A stretch of 61,034 nt of DNA from Allobosea sp. (GCA_024231975.1 JAAEQB010000006.1:1-61034), one strand, 5' to 3'. Positions 27,030 to 36,686 are shown, counted from the stretch's first letter. Notes: a model not told the origin generated them from the sequence alone. Numbers and translations are program-made.

Positions 27030-27818
27030 ATGGATCTGGCTGGAAGGCCGGTGCCGCTTGCGATAGAGCACGCCGTCGCCGTCATCACCTTCAACCGTCC
27101 GCACGTGCTGAATGCGATCGATGCGCAGACCGCGCAGGCCTTAGCCGAGGCCATCGGACACGTCGCCCGCGACGGTACGGTTCGTGCCTTGCTGCTGCGC
27201 GGCGAGGGTCGTGCCTTCTGCGCCGGTGGCGACGTCGCCCGCTTTCTCGAAGGCGATCCGACAGCTGCGATCGAAGCGATCATCGATCCGCTTCACGCGG
27301 CATTGCGCGATCTCGATGCGCTGAAGCTGCCGACGCTCGCGGCCGTGCACGGTCCGGTCGCGGGGGCAGGGTTCAGCCTCGCCATGGCCTGCGACCTGTG
27401 CATCGCGGCGGAAAACGCCGTCTTCACCATGGCCTATTCCCGCATCGGCATCAGCCCCGATGGCTCCTCGACCTACCGGCTGCCCCGGCTCGTGGGCGAG
27501 CGCAAGGCGCTCGAGCTCGCGATGCTCGCCGAGCCGGTCGATGCCGCCGGGGCGCAGGCCCTCGGACTGGTGAACCGCGTCGTGCCCGACGCTGATCTGG
27601 CGCAGGAGGCCATGTCGCTGGCGCGCCGACTCGCGGAGGGGCCGACGGCAGCCTATGCCCGCATCAAGCATCTCGTCGGCCACTCGCTCGCCAACGACCT
27701 GTCGACGCAGCTCGACCTGGAACGTGAGGCGTTCCTCGCCGGCACGCGCACCGCCGACTTCAGGGAAGGCGCCGAGGCCTTCCTGGCCAAGCGGCCGCCG
27801 CGATTCGAGGGCCGTTGA
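27030..27818 (+). CDS. Enoyl-CoA hydratase/isomerase family protein
   Basis: A 262-residue crotonase that hydrates or isomerises an enoyl-CoA. It shows NRPHVLNAIDAQTAQAL, GEGRAFCAGGDVARF (oxyanion hole), HGPVAGAGFSLAMACD and the catalytic-side segment SRIGISPDGSSTYRLPRLVG. The position of the second catalytic Glu is not conserved in the simple form, so isomerase activity is possible. It is the first gene of the operon and overlaps livG as TGATG. Confidence 0.9.
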   Translation: MDLAGRPVPLAIEHAVAVITFNRPHVLNAIDAQTAQALAEAIGHVARDGTVRALLLRGEGRAFCAGGDVARFLEGDPTAAIEAIIDPLHAALRDLDALKLPTLAAVHGPVAGAGFSLAMACDLCIAAENAVFTMAYSRIGISPDGSSTYRLPRLVGERKALELAMLAEPVDAAGAQALGLVNRVVPDADLAQEAMSLARRLAEGPTAAYARIKHLVGHSLANDLSTQLDLEREAFLAGTRTADFREGAEAFLAKRPPRFEGR

Positions 27819-28654
27819 TGTCGCTGGCGCGCGCCGACATGGCCGCAAGGCCCATTCTGGAGGTCTCGGGCCTCTCGCTCGCCTTCGGCGGATTGCGCGC
27901 CCTGAGCGACGTCTCCTTCACGGTGCCGGAGGAGGCGATCACCGCCGTGATCGGCCCGAACGGTGCCGGCAAGACCTCGCTGTTCAACACGATCTCGGGC
28001 TTCTACCGGCCCCAGGCCGGCAGCATCATCTTCGCGGGCGAAAATCTGCAAGGGGTGCGCGCGCCGCAGCGGGCCGCGCGCGGCCTCGCCCGTACCTTCC
28101 AGAACATCGCGCTGTTCCGCGGCATGACCGTGCTAGACAACATCAAGCTCGGCCGCCACGCGCATATGCGCACCGGCGTGCTCGATGCGCTGCTCTACTG
28201 GGGCCGGGCCCAGAAGGAGGAACTGGAACTGCGCGCCGAGATCGAGGAGCGCATCATCGACTTCCTCGAGATCCAGCACATCCGCGACGCCGCGGTTGGC
28301 ACCTTGTCCTATGGCCTGCAGAAGCGGGTCGAATTGGCGCGGGCGCTCGCGATGCGGCCGCGCATCCTGATGCTCGACGAGCCGGTCGCGGGCATGAACC
28401 GCGAGGAGACGGAGGACATGGCCCGTTTCATCCTCGACGTGAAGGAGGAGTGGGGCGTCACCATCCTGATGGTCGAGCACGACATGGGCATGGTGATGGA
28501 CATCTCCGACCATGTCGTGGTGCTGAATTTCGGCCAGGTCATCGCCAGCGGCACGCCGCGCGAGGTGCAGGGCAACGAGGCGGTGATCGCCGCCTATCTC
28601 GGCTCCGGCGACGTCGGCGAGATCGCGCGCCGCATCAAGGCGGAGGCGGCGTGA
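27818..28654 (+). CDS. livG: ABC transporter ATP-binding protein LivG-type
   Basis: A 278-residue cytoplasmic ATPase of the branched-chain-amino-acid-type uptake system. Walker A is GPNGAGKTS, the Walker B region is ILMLDEPVAGMN, the switch His is in MVEHDMGMV, and the signature is degenerate as TLSYGLQKR. The longer, insert-containing form with the LARTFQNIALFRGMTVLDN Q-loop is typical of LivG. The ATG at 27818 overlaps the stop of the hydratase gene; the stop overlaps livH. Together with acyl-CoA enzymes, this transporter may import a fatty or aromatic acid rather than leucine. Confidence 0.93.
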   Translation: MSLARADMAARPILEVSGLSLAFGGLRALSDVSFTVPEEAITAVIGPNGAGKTSLFNTISGFYRPQAGSIIFAGENLQGVRAPQRAARGLARTFQNIALFRGMTVLDNIKLGRHAHMRTGVLDALLYWGRAQKEELELRAEIEERIIDFLEIQHIRDAAVGTLSYGLQKRVELARALAMRPRILMLDEPVAGMNREETEDMARFILDVKEEWGVTILMVEHDMGMVMDISDHVVVLNFGQVIASGTPREVQGNEAVIAAYLGSGDVGEIARRIKAEAA

Positions 28655-29532
28655 TGGACATGCTCTTCCTCGCCGAAGTCGCCTTGGCGGGGCTGGGGGC
28701 CGGCGCACTCTATGCGCTGACCGGCGTCGCCTTCGTGCTGATCTACAAGGCGACGCGCGTGGTGAACCTCGCCATCGGCGAGATCCTGATGCTCGGCGGC
28801 TACGCCTTCCTCGGCTTCGCCGCCGGGCTTGGCCTCTCGCCCTGGATCGCGCTGCCGCTCGCCATTGCGGCCGGGGGCGTCTTCGGCTGGGTCGTCGAGC
28901 GCAGCCTGATCCGGCCGATGCTGGGCGAGAACCCGATTTCGGTCTTCATGGTCACGATCGGCCTCGGCTCGATCCTCGCCGGGGCGGTGCAGCTCGCCTG
29001 GGGCGCCGATCCGCTGCGCCTGCCCGAGTTCCTGCCCGGCACGCCGATCTTCATCGGTGACGCCTATCTCGCGCCCAAGGTCGCCTTCGGCTTCGCCGCC
29101 GCGGCTGTGGTGATCGGCCTCTTCCTGGCGCTGTTCCGCTTCTCGCGCGGCGGCGTCGCGCTGAAGGCGACCGCGGCCGATCAGGGCGCGGCCTATTCGG
29201 TCGGCATCGACGTGCCGCGCGTCTTCTCGATCGCGTGGATCCTCGCCTGCGCCACGGCCGCCGGCGCGGGCGTATTGGTCGGGGCGATCGGCGGCATCTC
29301 GCCGACCATGGGCGTCTTCGGCCTCTCGGTGCTCGTCGTGGTGATCATAGGCGGGCTGGATTCGCTCGCCGGCGCGCTTGTCGGCGGCCTGCTGATCGGG
29401 CTGGTCGAAGCGCTCGCCGGTACCTTTCTCGGCGGCGAGTTCAAGCTCGTCGTGACCTTCGCCCTGCTGCTCGTGCTGTTGATGGTCCGTCCTTACGGCC
29501 TGTTCGGCACGCACGAGATCGAGAGGCTCTAG
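28654..29532 (+). CDS. livH: Branched-chain-type ABC transporter permease LivH
   Basis: A 292-residue inner-membrane permease with about eight hydrophobic segments. The family motif region is ALKATAADQGAAYSVGIDVPR, the loop that contacts the ATPase, and the start GLGAGALYALTGVAFVLIYK is characteristic. The ATG at 28654 overlaps the livG stop (TGATG). It forms a heterodimer with LivM, encoded 4 bases downstream. Confidence 0.93.
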   Translation: MDMLFLAEVALAGLGAGALYALTGVAFVLIYKATRVVNLAIGEILMLGGYAFLGFAAGLGLSPWIALPLAIAAGGVFGWVVERSLIRPMLGENPISVFMVTIGLGSILAGAVQLAWGADPLRLPEFLPGTPIFIGDAYLAPKVAFGFAAAAVVIGLFLALFRFSRGGVALKATAADQGAAYSVGIDVPRVFSIAWILACATAAGAGVLVGAIGGISPTMGVFGLSVLVVVIIGGLDSLAGALVGGLLIGLVEALAGTFLGGEFKLVVTFALLLVLLMVRPYGLFGTHEIERL

Positions 29533-29536
29533 CGCC

Positions 29537-30577
29537 ATGCGGATCGGCACGCTCAAGACCAGCTACGGCGCCGACGAGGCGCTGTTCGACTCATCCGTGC
29601 AGCGCGGCCTGCTGGTGCTGCTCGCGCTCGGCGCGGTCGCCTTTCCCTTCGTCGCCAGCCCCTATTGGCTCTTCCTCGCCTGCCTCTGCGCGATCAACGT
29701 CGCGAGCGCGACGGGCCTCAACCTGCTCACCGGCTATACCGGGCTCGTCAGCCTGGGCCAGGCGGCGTTCATGAGCGTCGGCGCCTATGCGGTCGCCGTA
29801 CTGGAGATCAGGCTCGGCACGCCCTTCCTGCTCAACCTCCTGATCGGCGCGGCGCTCGCGGCGGTGATCGGCATCCTCGTCGGCATTCCGAGTCTGAGGG
29901 TGAAGGGGCTCTATCTCGCCATCGCGACGATCGCCGCCTCGGTCATCCTCCATTTCCTGTTCTCGCACTGGTCGCTGACCGGCGAGGCGCGTGGCCTCTC
30001 GATGCCGCCGGCCAGCCTGTTCGGCTACGTCATCGACCAGCCCTTCACGCTCTACTGGCTGATCATGCCGGTGACCTGCCTGATGGTGCTCGGTGCGGCG
30101 AACCTGCTGCGCACCCGCATCGGCCGCGCCTTCATCGCCATCCGCGACCGCGACATCTCGGCCGAGGTGCTGGGCATCCCGCTGCTGCGCTACAAGCTCA
30201 CCAGCTTCGCCATCTCCTCTTTCTATGCCGGTCTCGCCGGTGGACTCTGGGCCTACTTCTTCCGCGTCGTCACACCGGAGAGCTTTCCGCTCGTCAATTC
30301 GATCTTCTACCTCGCCGCCATCATCGTCGGTGGCATGGGCACGATCCTCGGCGGCATCCTCGGCGCGGTCTTCATGACGCTGGTACCCGAGCTGCTGAAA
30401 TTCGCGGCGAACTGGCTGACGCCGATCTATCCCGATGCGCTGGCGGCGCTGGCGCCGGTGCGCACCATCGTCTTTGGCGGGCTGATCGTCGGCTTCCTGA
30501 TCTTCGAGCCGCGGGGCCTCGCCGAGATCTGGCGGCGGGTGCGGCGCTTCTTCCATCTCTGGCCGTTCAGAACCTGA
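29537..30577 (+). CDS. livM: Branched-chain-type ABC transporter permease LivM
   Basis: A 346-residue membrane permease with the LivM hallmarks: INVASATGLNLLTGYTGLVS, LGQAAFMSVGAYAVAVLE, and the coupling loop RIGRAFIAIRDRDISAEVLG. The C-terminal PRGLAEIWRRVRRFF is a basic cytoplasmic tail. It pairs with LivH to form the channel. The periplasmic receptor follows 64 bases later in the same operon. Confidence 0.93.
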   Translation: MRIGTLKTSYGADEALFDSSVQRGLLVLLALGAVAFPFVASPYWLFLACLCAINVASATGLNLLTGYTGLVSLGQAAFMSVGAYAVAVLEIRLGTPFLLNLLIGAALAAVIGILVGIPSLRVKGLYLAIATIAASVILHFLFSHWSLTGEARGLSMPPASLFGYVIDQPFTLYWLIMPVTCLMVLGAANLLRTRIGRAFIAIRDRDISAEVLGIPLLRYKLTSFAISSFYAGLAGGLWAYFFRVVTPESFPLVNSIFYLAAIIVGGMGTILGGILGAVFMTLVPELLKFAANWLTPIYPDALAALAPVRTIVFGGLIVGFLIFEPRGLAEIWRRVRRFFHLWPFRT

Positions 30578-30641
30578 CGAGACGGCGCGGACTTCATTGA
30601 AACGGCTGCCGCCATGAGCAGCCAACCGAAGGGAGGACAAG

Positions 30642-31823
30642 ATGACGGATACGCAGCTCAACAGACGGCAGGTGCTCGCCGGTACCGCGGCGCTGGCCGG
30701 GATGGCCTTCGGCGTCAGCCCGCTCGCGGCGCAGGAGACGGGCGAGATCGTGCTCGGCGGCTCGATCCCGCTCACCGGCGTCTTCGCCTTCGCCGGCATC
30801 GGCATTCATGCCGGCATCCAGGACTATCTCAAGATCCTGAACGATGGCGGCGGCATCAAGGGCCGCAAGATCAAATACGTCGCCGAGGACACAGCCTACA
30901 AGGTCGACGCCTCGGTCGCGGCCTTCAACAAGATCACCAGCCAGGAGAAGGTCTCGCTCTACTACGGCGACTCGACCGGCTTCTCGAAGACGATCAACCC
31001 CGAGCTCGACCGCCGCGGCAGCATGATCATGGCCGGCGCCTCCTTCGCGACCGAGCTCAACGATCCGAAGAAGTTCCCGCTGCAGTTCATGGCCGGGCCG
31101 GACTATACTGAGATGTTCGGCATCCTGCTGCGCTATATCGCCAAGGAAAAGCCGGGTGCGCGCGTCGCCTTCGTCTATTCCGACACGGAGTTCGGTCGTG
31201 ACCCGATCGTGCCGGGCGAGGCCGGCGCCAAGGAGCTGAAGCTCAACATCGTCGAGAAGATCGTGACGCCGCCGGGCAGCGTCGACGTCTCGACCGAGGT
31301 GCTGAAGCTGCGCCGCGCCAACCCCGACTTCACGATCTTCCACGGCTATGTGCTGGCGCCGATCCCGGAATTCGTCGCCCAGGCGAAGCAGATGGGCATG
31401 AAGAGCCAGTTCATGGGCACGTTCTGGACCATGGACAATTCGACCGTGCAGCGCATGGACGCTGCCGCCGACGGCTTCATGGGCGTGATGCCCTACCGCT
31501 ACTACTACGACAAGGACGGCTCCGTGCCGATGCTGGAGAAGATCCGGCAGATGCGGCCGGAGTACCAGTCGACCGGCTACATGCAGGGCTTCGTCACCGC
31601 CATGCTGATGGCGGAGGCGGTGAAGCGCACGCTCGACGCAGGCAAGGAGCTGACCGGCGCCAACCTCAAGGCCGGCCTCAACAGCATCAAGGATTTCGAT
31701 ACCGGCGGCCTGTTCGGCGTGCCGATCTCGATCCCCGGCAATTCCGTGCCGGTCGGCCGCATCTACCGCTTCGACGCCAAGGCCAAGCAGATGCTGCCGG
31801 CATCCGACTGGATCAAGCTGTGA
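30642..31823 (+). CDS. ABC transporter substrate-binding protein (Liv type)
   Basis: A 393-residue periplasmic receptor feeding the LivHMGF transporter of this operon. The leader has a twin-arginine-like NRRQVLAGTAA and an Ala-rich end (SPLAAQE). The mature protein opens with IVLGGSIPLTGVFAFAG and contains PGARVAFVYSDTEFGRD, typical of type I binding proteins. A strong GGGAGGACAAG precedes the ATG. The acyl-CoA ligase, hydratase and thiolase in the operon suggest a carboxylic acid ligand. Confidence 0.92.
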   Translation: MTDTQLNRRQVLAGTAALAGMAFGVSPLAAQETGEIVLGGSIPLTGVFAFAGIGIHAGIQDYLKILNDGGGIKGRKIKYVAEDTAYKVDASVAAFNKITSQEKVSLYYGDSTGFSKTINPELDRRGSMIMAGASFATELNDPKKFPLQFMAGPDYTEMFGILLRYIAKEKPGARVAFVYSDTEFGRDPIVPGEAGAKELKLNIVEKIVTPPGSVDVSTEVLKLRRANPDFTIFHGYVLAPIPEFVAQAKQMGMKSQFMGTFWTMDNSTVQRMDAAADGFMGVMPYRYYYDKDGSVPMLEKIRQMRPEYQSTGYMQGFVTAMLMAEAVKRTLDAGKELTGANLKAGLNSIKDFDTGGLFGVPISIPGNSVPVGRIYRFDAKAKQMLPASDWIKL

Positions 31824-31851
31824 CCTTGGGCGCCGGATAGGGGCTGGAGCG

Positions 31852-32661
31852 ATGGCCGGTACCGCGCTGCTCGACGTCAACAATGTCGAGGTGGTCTATA
31901 ACCGGACCGTGCAGGTGCTGCGCGGGCTGTCGCTGCGCGTGCCGGAGGGCGAGATCGTCGCCCTCCTCGGCTCGAACGGGGCCGGCAAGTCGACCCTGCT
32001 CAAGGCGGTCTCGAACCTGCTCTCGCTCGAGGATGGCGACGTCACGGCCGGCGCCATCCGCTTCCGGGGCGACGACATCGCCAGCCTGACCCCTCACGGG
32101 CTCGTCCGGCGCGGCCTCTTCCATGTCATGGAGGGGCGGCGCATCTTCGAGGACCTGACGGTCGAGGAGAATCTCACCGCCGCGACCTTCGCGCTGACGG
32201 GCCGCGACGGGGCCTCTCCGGATTTCGACCTCGTCTACAGCTACTTCCCGCGGCTGCACGAGCGCAGGAAAGGATTAGCCGGCTATCTCTCGGGCGGCGA
32301 GCAGCAGATGCTCGCCATCGGAAGGGCTCTCATCGCCAGGCCGTCGCTGATCCTGCTCGACGAGCCCTCGCTGGGCTTGGCGCCGAAGCTGGTCGAGGAG
32401 ATCTTCGGGATCATCGCCCGGATCAACGCCGAGCAGCGCGTCTCGATGCTGCTGGTCGAGCAGAATGCGGCGGTCGCCTTCGCGGTGGCGAGCTACGGCT
32501 ACATCCTGGAAATGGGCAAGGTCGTGATCGACGGGCCGGTCGAGAAGCTCATGCGCGATCAGGACGTGCGCGAGTTCTATCTCGGCCTGGGCGGCGCAGG
32601 CGCTGAGCGCAGCTATCGCGACATCAAGCACTACAAGCGCCGCAAGCGCTGGCTCTCGTGA
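31852..32661 (+). CDS. livF: ABC transporter ATP-binding protein LivF-type
   Basis: A 269-residue ATPase that completes the Liv transporter. Walker A is GSNGAGKST, the signature is YLSGGEQQML, Walker B is LILLDEPSLGLAPK, and the switch region is LLVEQNAAVAF. The C-terminus has a basic extension (YRDIKHYKRRKRWLS) longer than usual for LivF and close to that of LivF proteins paired with acyl-CoA ligases. Its stop is 2 bases before the chosen start of the ligase gene. Confidence 0.93.
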   Translation: MAGTALLDVNNVEVVYNRTVQVLRGLSLRVPEGEIVALLGSNGAGKSTLLKAVSNLLSLEDGDVTAGAIRFRGDDIASLTPHGLVRRGLFHVMEGRRIFEDLTVEENLTAATFALTGRDGASPDFDLVYSYFPRLHERRKGLAGYLSGGEQQMLAIGRALIARPSLILLDEPSLGLAPKLVEEIFGIIARINAEQRVSMLLVEQNAAVAFAVASYGYILEMGKVVIDGPVEKLMRDQDVREFYLGLGGAGAERSYRDIKHYKRRKRWLS

Positions 32662-32663
32662 GG

Positions 32664-34496
32664 ATGGCGGCGATGCGCGAGCTTCCTGACCTGACCCTGC
32701 CGCAGATGCTGCGTGAGAATGCGCGGCGGATGCCGGACCGTCTCGCCCTGCGGCAGAAGGATTTCGGCATCTGGTTGCCGATCACCTGGGCCGAATACGA
32801 CCAGCGCGCGCGCCATTTCGGCCTCGGCCTGCGCGCTCTCGGCCTGGCCGAGGGCGGGCATCTCGGTATCCTCTCCGAGAACCGCGCCGAATGGGTCGTC
32901 GCCCAATTGGGTGCCGGCATGGTCGGGGCGGTCGCGGTCGGCGTCTATGCGACGAGCCCCGCCAACGAGGTCGCCTATGTGCTCGGCCATGGCGAAGTCG
33001 AGGTCGTCGTCTGCGAGGACCAGGAGCAGACCGACAAGGTGCTGGAGCGGCTGGACGAGCTGCCGCGGCTGAAGCGCATCGTCGTGATCGACCCCAAGGG
33101 CCTGCGCAGCTACGCCTCCGAGCGGGTCGTCTCCTTCGCCGAGATCCTGCGGCTCGGCGCCGAGCATGAAGCCCAAAATCCGGGGCTGGTCGAGGCTTGT
33201 CTCGCGGCACAGACGCAGGCTGATACCGGGCTGATGGTCTACACCTCCGGCTCGACCGGCAAGCCCAAGGGCGCGATGCTGAGCTATCGCAACATGCGCG
33301 CCCAGGCCGCCGCCACGATCGAGCGGCTCGGCTATGACGAGACCACGACCAACCTGTCCTATCTGCCGCTCTGCCATGTCGCCGAGCAGATGCTGACCAC
33401 CATGGCGCCGATCTATTCCGGCTCCTGCGTCTCCTTCGGCGAGTCGATCCGCACCGTGCAGGAGGATCTGCGCGAGGTCGCGCCGTCGCTCTTCCTCGGC
33501 GTGCCGCGCATCTGGGAGAAGATGCACGCGGCGATCCATATCAAGCTGATGGAGGCCGGCGGCTGGCGCCGGCGGCTGTTCGAGGCAGGCTTGCGCGCCT
33601 GCGATCCCTTTGCCTGCAAGCCGCCGGCCGCGCGCAGCCTGCGCGAGAAGGCCGTTGCGCTGTTCTTCCACCTCCTCATCTTCCGTGCGCTGCAGAACTT
33701 CATCGGCCTGCGCAAGGCGAAGATCGCGCTCACCGGCGCGGCACCGATCCCGCCGCGCATCGTGCAGTTCTTCCGCACGCTCGGCGTCCCGCTGGTCGAG
33801 GTCTACGGGCTGACCGAGACCTCGGGCATGGCGACCGGCCAGCGCCGCGAGCACATGCTGCCCGGTGCGGTCGGCGAGCCGGTCTTCGGCGCCGAGGTCG
33901 CGCTTGGCGACGAGGGCGAGCTCCTGGTGCGCGGCGACATCGTCTTCGAGGGCTATTTCCGCAATCCCGAGGCGACGCGAGCCGTGCTGCGCGAGGGCTG
34001 GCTTCACACCGGCGACGTCGCGGTGATCGAAGCCGGCCAGGTCAGGATCGTCGACCGGCTGAAGGACATCATGATCACCGCGGGCGGCAAGAATCTGAGC
34101 CCGTCCGAGATCGAGAACACGGTGAAGGGCAGCGCCTTCATCAAGGAGTGCATCGTCATCGCAGACGGCCGCCGCTACCCCTCGGCGCTGATCCAGATCG
34201 ATGCGGAGACCGTCGGCAAATGGGCCGAGGAGAACCGCATCGCTTTCACCCATTTCCGCAGCCTCGCCGAGCATGGGCGCGTGCGCGACCTCGTCGCGGC
34301 CGAGATCGAGCGGGCGAACAGCCAGCTCGCCCCGGTGGCGCAGCTCAAGCGCTTCCACCTGCTCGTGAAGGAGCTCGACCATGACGACGACGAGGTCACG
34401 GCGACGATGAAGGTGAGGCGGGCCAACATCGCCAAGAAATACGCCTCCGAGATCGAGGCGCTCTACAAGCCCGAGCGGCAGGCCGAGCCGGCCTGA
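32664..34496 (+). CDS. Long-chain fatty acid--CoA ligase (AMP-binding)
   Basis: A ligase of about 610 residues that activates a fatty or aromatic acid to its CoA thioester. ATP-binding motifs are VYTSGSTGKPKGAMLSYRN, VYGLTETSGM, GWLHTGDVAVIEAG and DRLKDIMITAGGKNLSPSEIE. The size and the inserted segment between about 290 and 350 are typical of long-chain (FadD15-like) ligases. Starts at 32658 (GTG), 32664 and 32673 are all possible. Its place directly behind livF suggests vectorial activation of the imported acid. Confidence 0.92.
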   Translation: MAAMRELPDLTLPQMLRENARRMPDRLALRQKDFGIWLPITWAEYDQRARHFGLGLRALGLAEGGHLGILSENRAEWVVAQLGAGMVGAVAVGVYATSPANEVAYVLGHGEVEVVVCEDQEQTDKVLERLDELPRLKRIVVIDPKGLRSYASERVVSFAEILRLGAEHEAQNPGLVEACLAAQTQADTGLMVYTSGSTGKPKGAMLSYRNMRAQAAATIERLGYDETTTNLSYLPLCHVAEQMLTTMAPIYSGSCVSFGESIRTVQEDLREVAPSLFLGVPRIWEKMHAAIHIKLMEAGGWRRRLFEAGLRACDPFACKPPAARSLREKAVALFFHLLIFRALQNFIGLRKAKIALTGAAPIPPRIVQFFRTLGVPLVEVYGLTETSGMATGQRREHMLPGAVGEPVFGAEVALGDEGELLVRGDIVFEGYFRNPEATRAVLREGWLHTGDVAVIEAGQVRIVDRLKDIMITAGGKNLSPSEIENTVKGSAFIKECIVIADGRRYPSALIQIDAETVGKWAEENRIAFTHFRSLAEHGRVRDLVAAEIERANSQLAPVAQLKRFHLLVKELDHDDDEVTATMKVRRANIAKKYASEIEALYKPERQAEPA

Positions 34497-34507
34497 AGGA
34501 GCCATTC

Positions 34508-35689
34508 ATGAGCAGACATGTCGTCATCGTCGCGGGTGCGCGCACCGCGATCGGCACCTTCGGCGGCTCGCTCGCCGGCCATGCGCCGACGCAGCTTGGC
34601 GCGCTCTGCACCGGCGAGGCGCTGCGCCGCGCCGGCCTGCCAACCTCCGAGGTCGGCCATGTCGTGTTCGGCAACGTTCTCCTGACCGAATCGAAGGATG
34701 CCTATCTGGCCCGCGTCGCCGCGATCGAGGCCGGCATCCCGGTCGAGGTCCCCGCCATGACGCTGAACCGGCTCTGCGGCTCGGGCGTGCAGGCGATCGT
34801 CTCCGCCGCCCAGGCGATCATGCTCGGGGATTGCGACACCGCCGTCGCCGGCGGCGCCGAGACGATGAGCCGCGCGCCGCATCTCCTGGCGAGCGCGCGC
34901 TTCGGGCAGCGCCTCGGCGATACCCTCGCCACCGATCATCTCACTGGCGTGCTGACCGATCCGTTCGGCAACGGCATCATGGGCATCACGGCCGAGAACG
35001 TCGCCGAGCGCTACGACATCGGCCGCGACGCGCAGGATGCTTTCGCCGCTGAGAGCCAGCGCCGCGCCGCCGAGGCCATCGCCGCCGGCCGCTTCCGCGA
35101 GCAGATCCTGCCGGTCGAGGTGCGCAAGGGCCGCGACACCATTGCCTTCGACACCGACGAGCATCCCAAGCCCGCGACCACCGCGGAGTCGCTGAAGGGC
35201 CTGCGACCGACCTTTAAGAAGGACGGCACGGTCACGGCCGGCAATGCGTCGGGCATCAATGACGGCGCCGCCGCCATGGTCCTGATGGAGGAGAGCCGCG
35301 CCACCCGCGAAGGCAAGGCGCCACTGGCCCGCCTCGTCGGCTATGCCCATGCCGGCGTCGAGCCGGGGGTGATGGGCATCGGCCCCGTGCCGGCCGTGCG
35401 CGCGCTGATGGCCCGCACTGGGCTCTCGATCGATGATTTCGATGTGATCGAGTCGAACGAGGCCTTCGCCGCGCAGGCCTGTGCGGTCGCAGGCGAGCTC
35501 GGCTTCGATCCGGCGAAGGTCAACCCGAACGGCGGCGCGATCGCACTCGGCCACCCCGTCGGCGCCACCGGCGCGATCCTCACCCTCAAGACCGCCTACG
35601 AGCTTCGGCGGACCGGCGGCCGTTACGGTCTGATTACGATGTGCATCGGCGGCGGCCAGGGCATCGCGCTCGCGATCAAGCGGATGTAA
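34508..35689 (+). CDS. Acetyl-CoA acetyltransferase (thiolase)
   Basis: A 393-residue thiolase that cleaves 3-oxoacyl-CoA to acetyl-CoA or condenses two acetyl-CoA. The nucleophile is Cys90 in LNRLCGSGVQA; the base pair His and Cys lie in GGAIALGHPVGATGA and MCIGGGQGIAL. It follows the ligase gene by 11 bases. It would close the beta-oxidation steps of this operon; it could also serve the PcaIJ product made by the neighbouring regulon, but that is inference. Confidence 0.93.
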   Translation: MSRHVVIVAGARTAIGTFGGSLAGHAPTQLGALCTGEALRRAGLPTSEVGHVVFGNVLLTESKDAYLARVAAIEAGIPVEVPAMTLNRLCGSGVQAIVSAAQAIMLGDCDTAVAGGAETMSRAPHLLASARFGQRLGDTLATDHLTGVLTDPFGNGIMGITAENVAERYDIGRDAQDAFAAESQRRAAEAIAAGRFREQILPVEVRKGRDTIAFDTDEHPKPATTAESLKGLRPTFKKDGTVTAGNASGINDGAAAMVLMEESRATREGKAPLARLVGYAHAGVEPGVMGIGPVPAVRALMARTGLSIDDFDVIESNEAFAAQACAVAGELGFDPAKVNPNGGAIALGHPVGATGAILTLKTAYELRRTGGRYGLITMCIGGGQGIALAIKRM

Positions 35690-35698
35690 GGCAGCGCC

Positions 35699-36313
35699 AT
35701 GAACGCTCCTCTCTGGAAGACGCCGGCCCAGCGCGAGCATGAACGCGCTTTGAAGCGCGAGGCGGTGCTGCGCGCGGCGGCGCGCGCCTTCAACGAGCAG
35801 GGGTTTCACCGGACCTCGCTGGATGAGGTCGCCGAGCGCCTCAGCGTCTCGAAGCCGACGATCTATCACTATGTCCGCAGCAAGGACGAGATCCTGTTCG
35901 AATGCGTGCGCATCGGCCTCGAGCGTCTCGACGCCGCCACCGCCTCGGCCGAGACGCGCCGCAGCGACGGCAGCGGGCTCGAGCGGCTGATCGTGCTGTG
36001 GACCGAATACGCCCATATCGTCACCGAGGATTTCGGGCGTTGCCTCATCCTCGTCGGCGAGGATCCGTTGCCAGCGGAAGCGCGCAAAAGCTTGCGGGCG
36101 CTGAAGGGCAAGATCGACAAGCGCTTCCGGGCACTGATCGAGGAGGGGATCGCCGATGGCTCGATCCGGCCCTGCGACCCGAAGCTCTTGGCCTTCGCAT
36201 CCGCCGGCGCCCTGAGCTGGATCGCACGGTGGCATGACCCGACGGGTTCCCAAGACGTCGATGAGATCGCGAGGCAGACGATCGCGTTCTTTCTGACCGG
36301 AGTCCTGCCCTAA
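35699..36313 (+). CDS. TetR/AcrR family transcriptional regulator
   Basis: A 204-residue repressor-type protein. The N-terminal helix-turn-helix is clear (VLRAAARAFNEQGFHRTSLDEVAERLSVSKPTIYHYVRSKDEILFE, residues 20-65, quoted only to mark the domain edges V20 and E65). The C-terminal ligand-binding domain resembles TetR proteins that sense acyl-CoA or fatty acids. It is the last gene of the operon, 9 bases after the thiolase, and likely autoregulates the operon. Confidence 0.9.
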   Translation: MNAPLWKTPAQREHERALKREAVLRAAARAFNEQGFHRTSLDEVAERLSVSKPTIYHYVRSKDEILFECVRIGLERLDAATASAETRRSDGSGLERLIVLWTEYAHIVTEDFGRCLILVGEDPLPAEARKSLRALKGKIDKRFRALIEEGIADGSIRPCDPKLLAFASAGALSWIARWHDPTGSQDVDEIARQTIAFFLTGVLP

Positions 36314-36630
36314 TAGGTCATTCCCGCGGATGATCGTCCTCGACATACGCGATGGAAACGCTATCGAGCGGGCGGTCGCGGAGGATGGAGAACCTGACTC
36401 ATGGCGTATCCTTTCGTCGCTGAGAACGACTGCACCATCAAAACCCTGGACCAAACTTCTAGAGCCGGATAGAGACCTCGTCATCCCGGCTGGAGAGGCC
36501 GCAGCCCATCGAGGCACACTGGGCCGGTGGATAGTGGAGCCGCGCGGCTTCGCCATTCGTCCGGATTGACAACCGAACTAACGTTCCACCTGATCACCGA
36601 CGATCTCTGGAATCTGCATGGCACCCCCCA
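36314..36630. other. Intergenic region between the TetR gene and the tct operon promoter
   Basis: About 317 bases with no gene I can recognise. Two short similar sequences occur, GTCATTCCCGCGG near 36319 and GTCATCCCGGCTGG near 36480, of the kind found in dispersed intergenic repeats of alphaproteobacteria. A frame of 79 codons at 36330-36569 has no family motif. Confidence 0.4.
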
Positions 36631-36659
36631 TTGACGGCAGTTCAGAAAACTGCTCAAAT
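36631..36659 (+). promoter_or_regulatory. Sigma-70-type promoter of the tct operon
   Basis: TTGACG at 36631-36636 and TCAAAT at 36654-36659 are spaced by exactly 17 bases. The same layout (TTGACC, 17 bases, TCAATT) stands before pcaI, and in both cases the operator begins 1-2 bases after the -10 hexamer, so the operator covers the start site. Confidence 0.6.
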
Positions 36660-36660
36660 T

Positions 36661-36686
36661 CGGACAAATGTCCGCTATACGGACAA
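36661..36686. promoter_or_regulatory. IclR-type operator, site A (tct operon)
   Basis: CGGACAAATGTCCG (inverted half-sites CGGACA and TGTCCG around AA) is followed after CTATA by a third direct CGGACA. The same 26-base arrangement occurs at 50088-50113 and 51801-51826. One palindrome plus a third direct copy is the arrangement I recall for PcaU/PobR operators of the IclR family. It lies 48 bases before the tctC ATG. Confidence 0.8.

Noticed and set aside
32631..36556. Very long leftward frames opposite the ligase, thiolase and TetR genes
   Set aside because: These frames are rich in Arg, Ala and Gly with no motif, while the rightward frames encode clear enzyme families.
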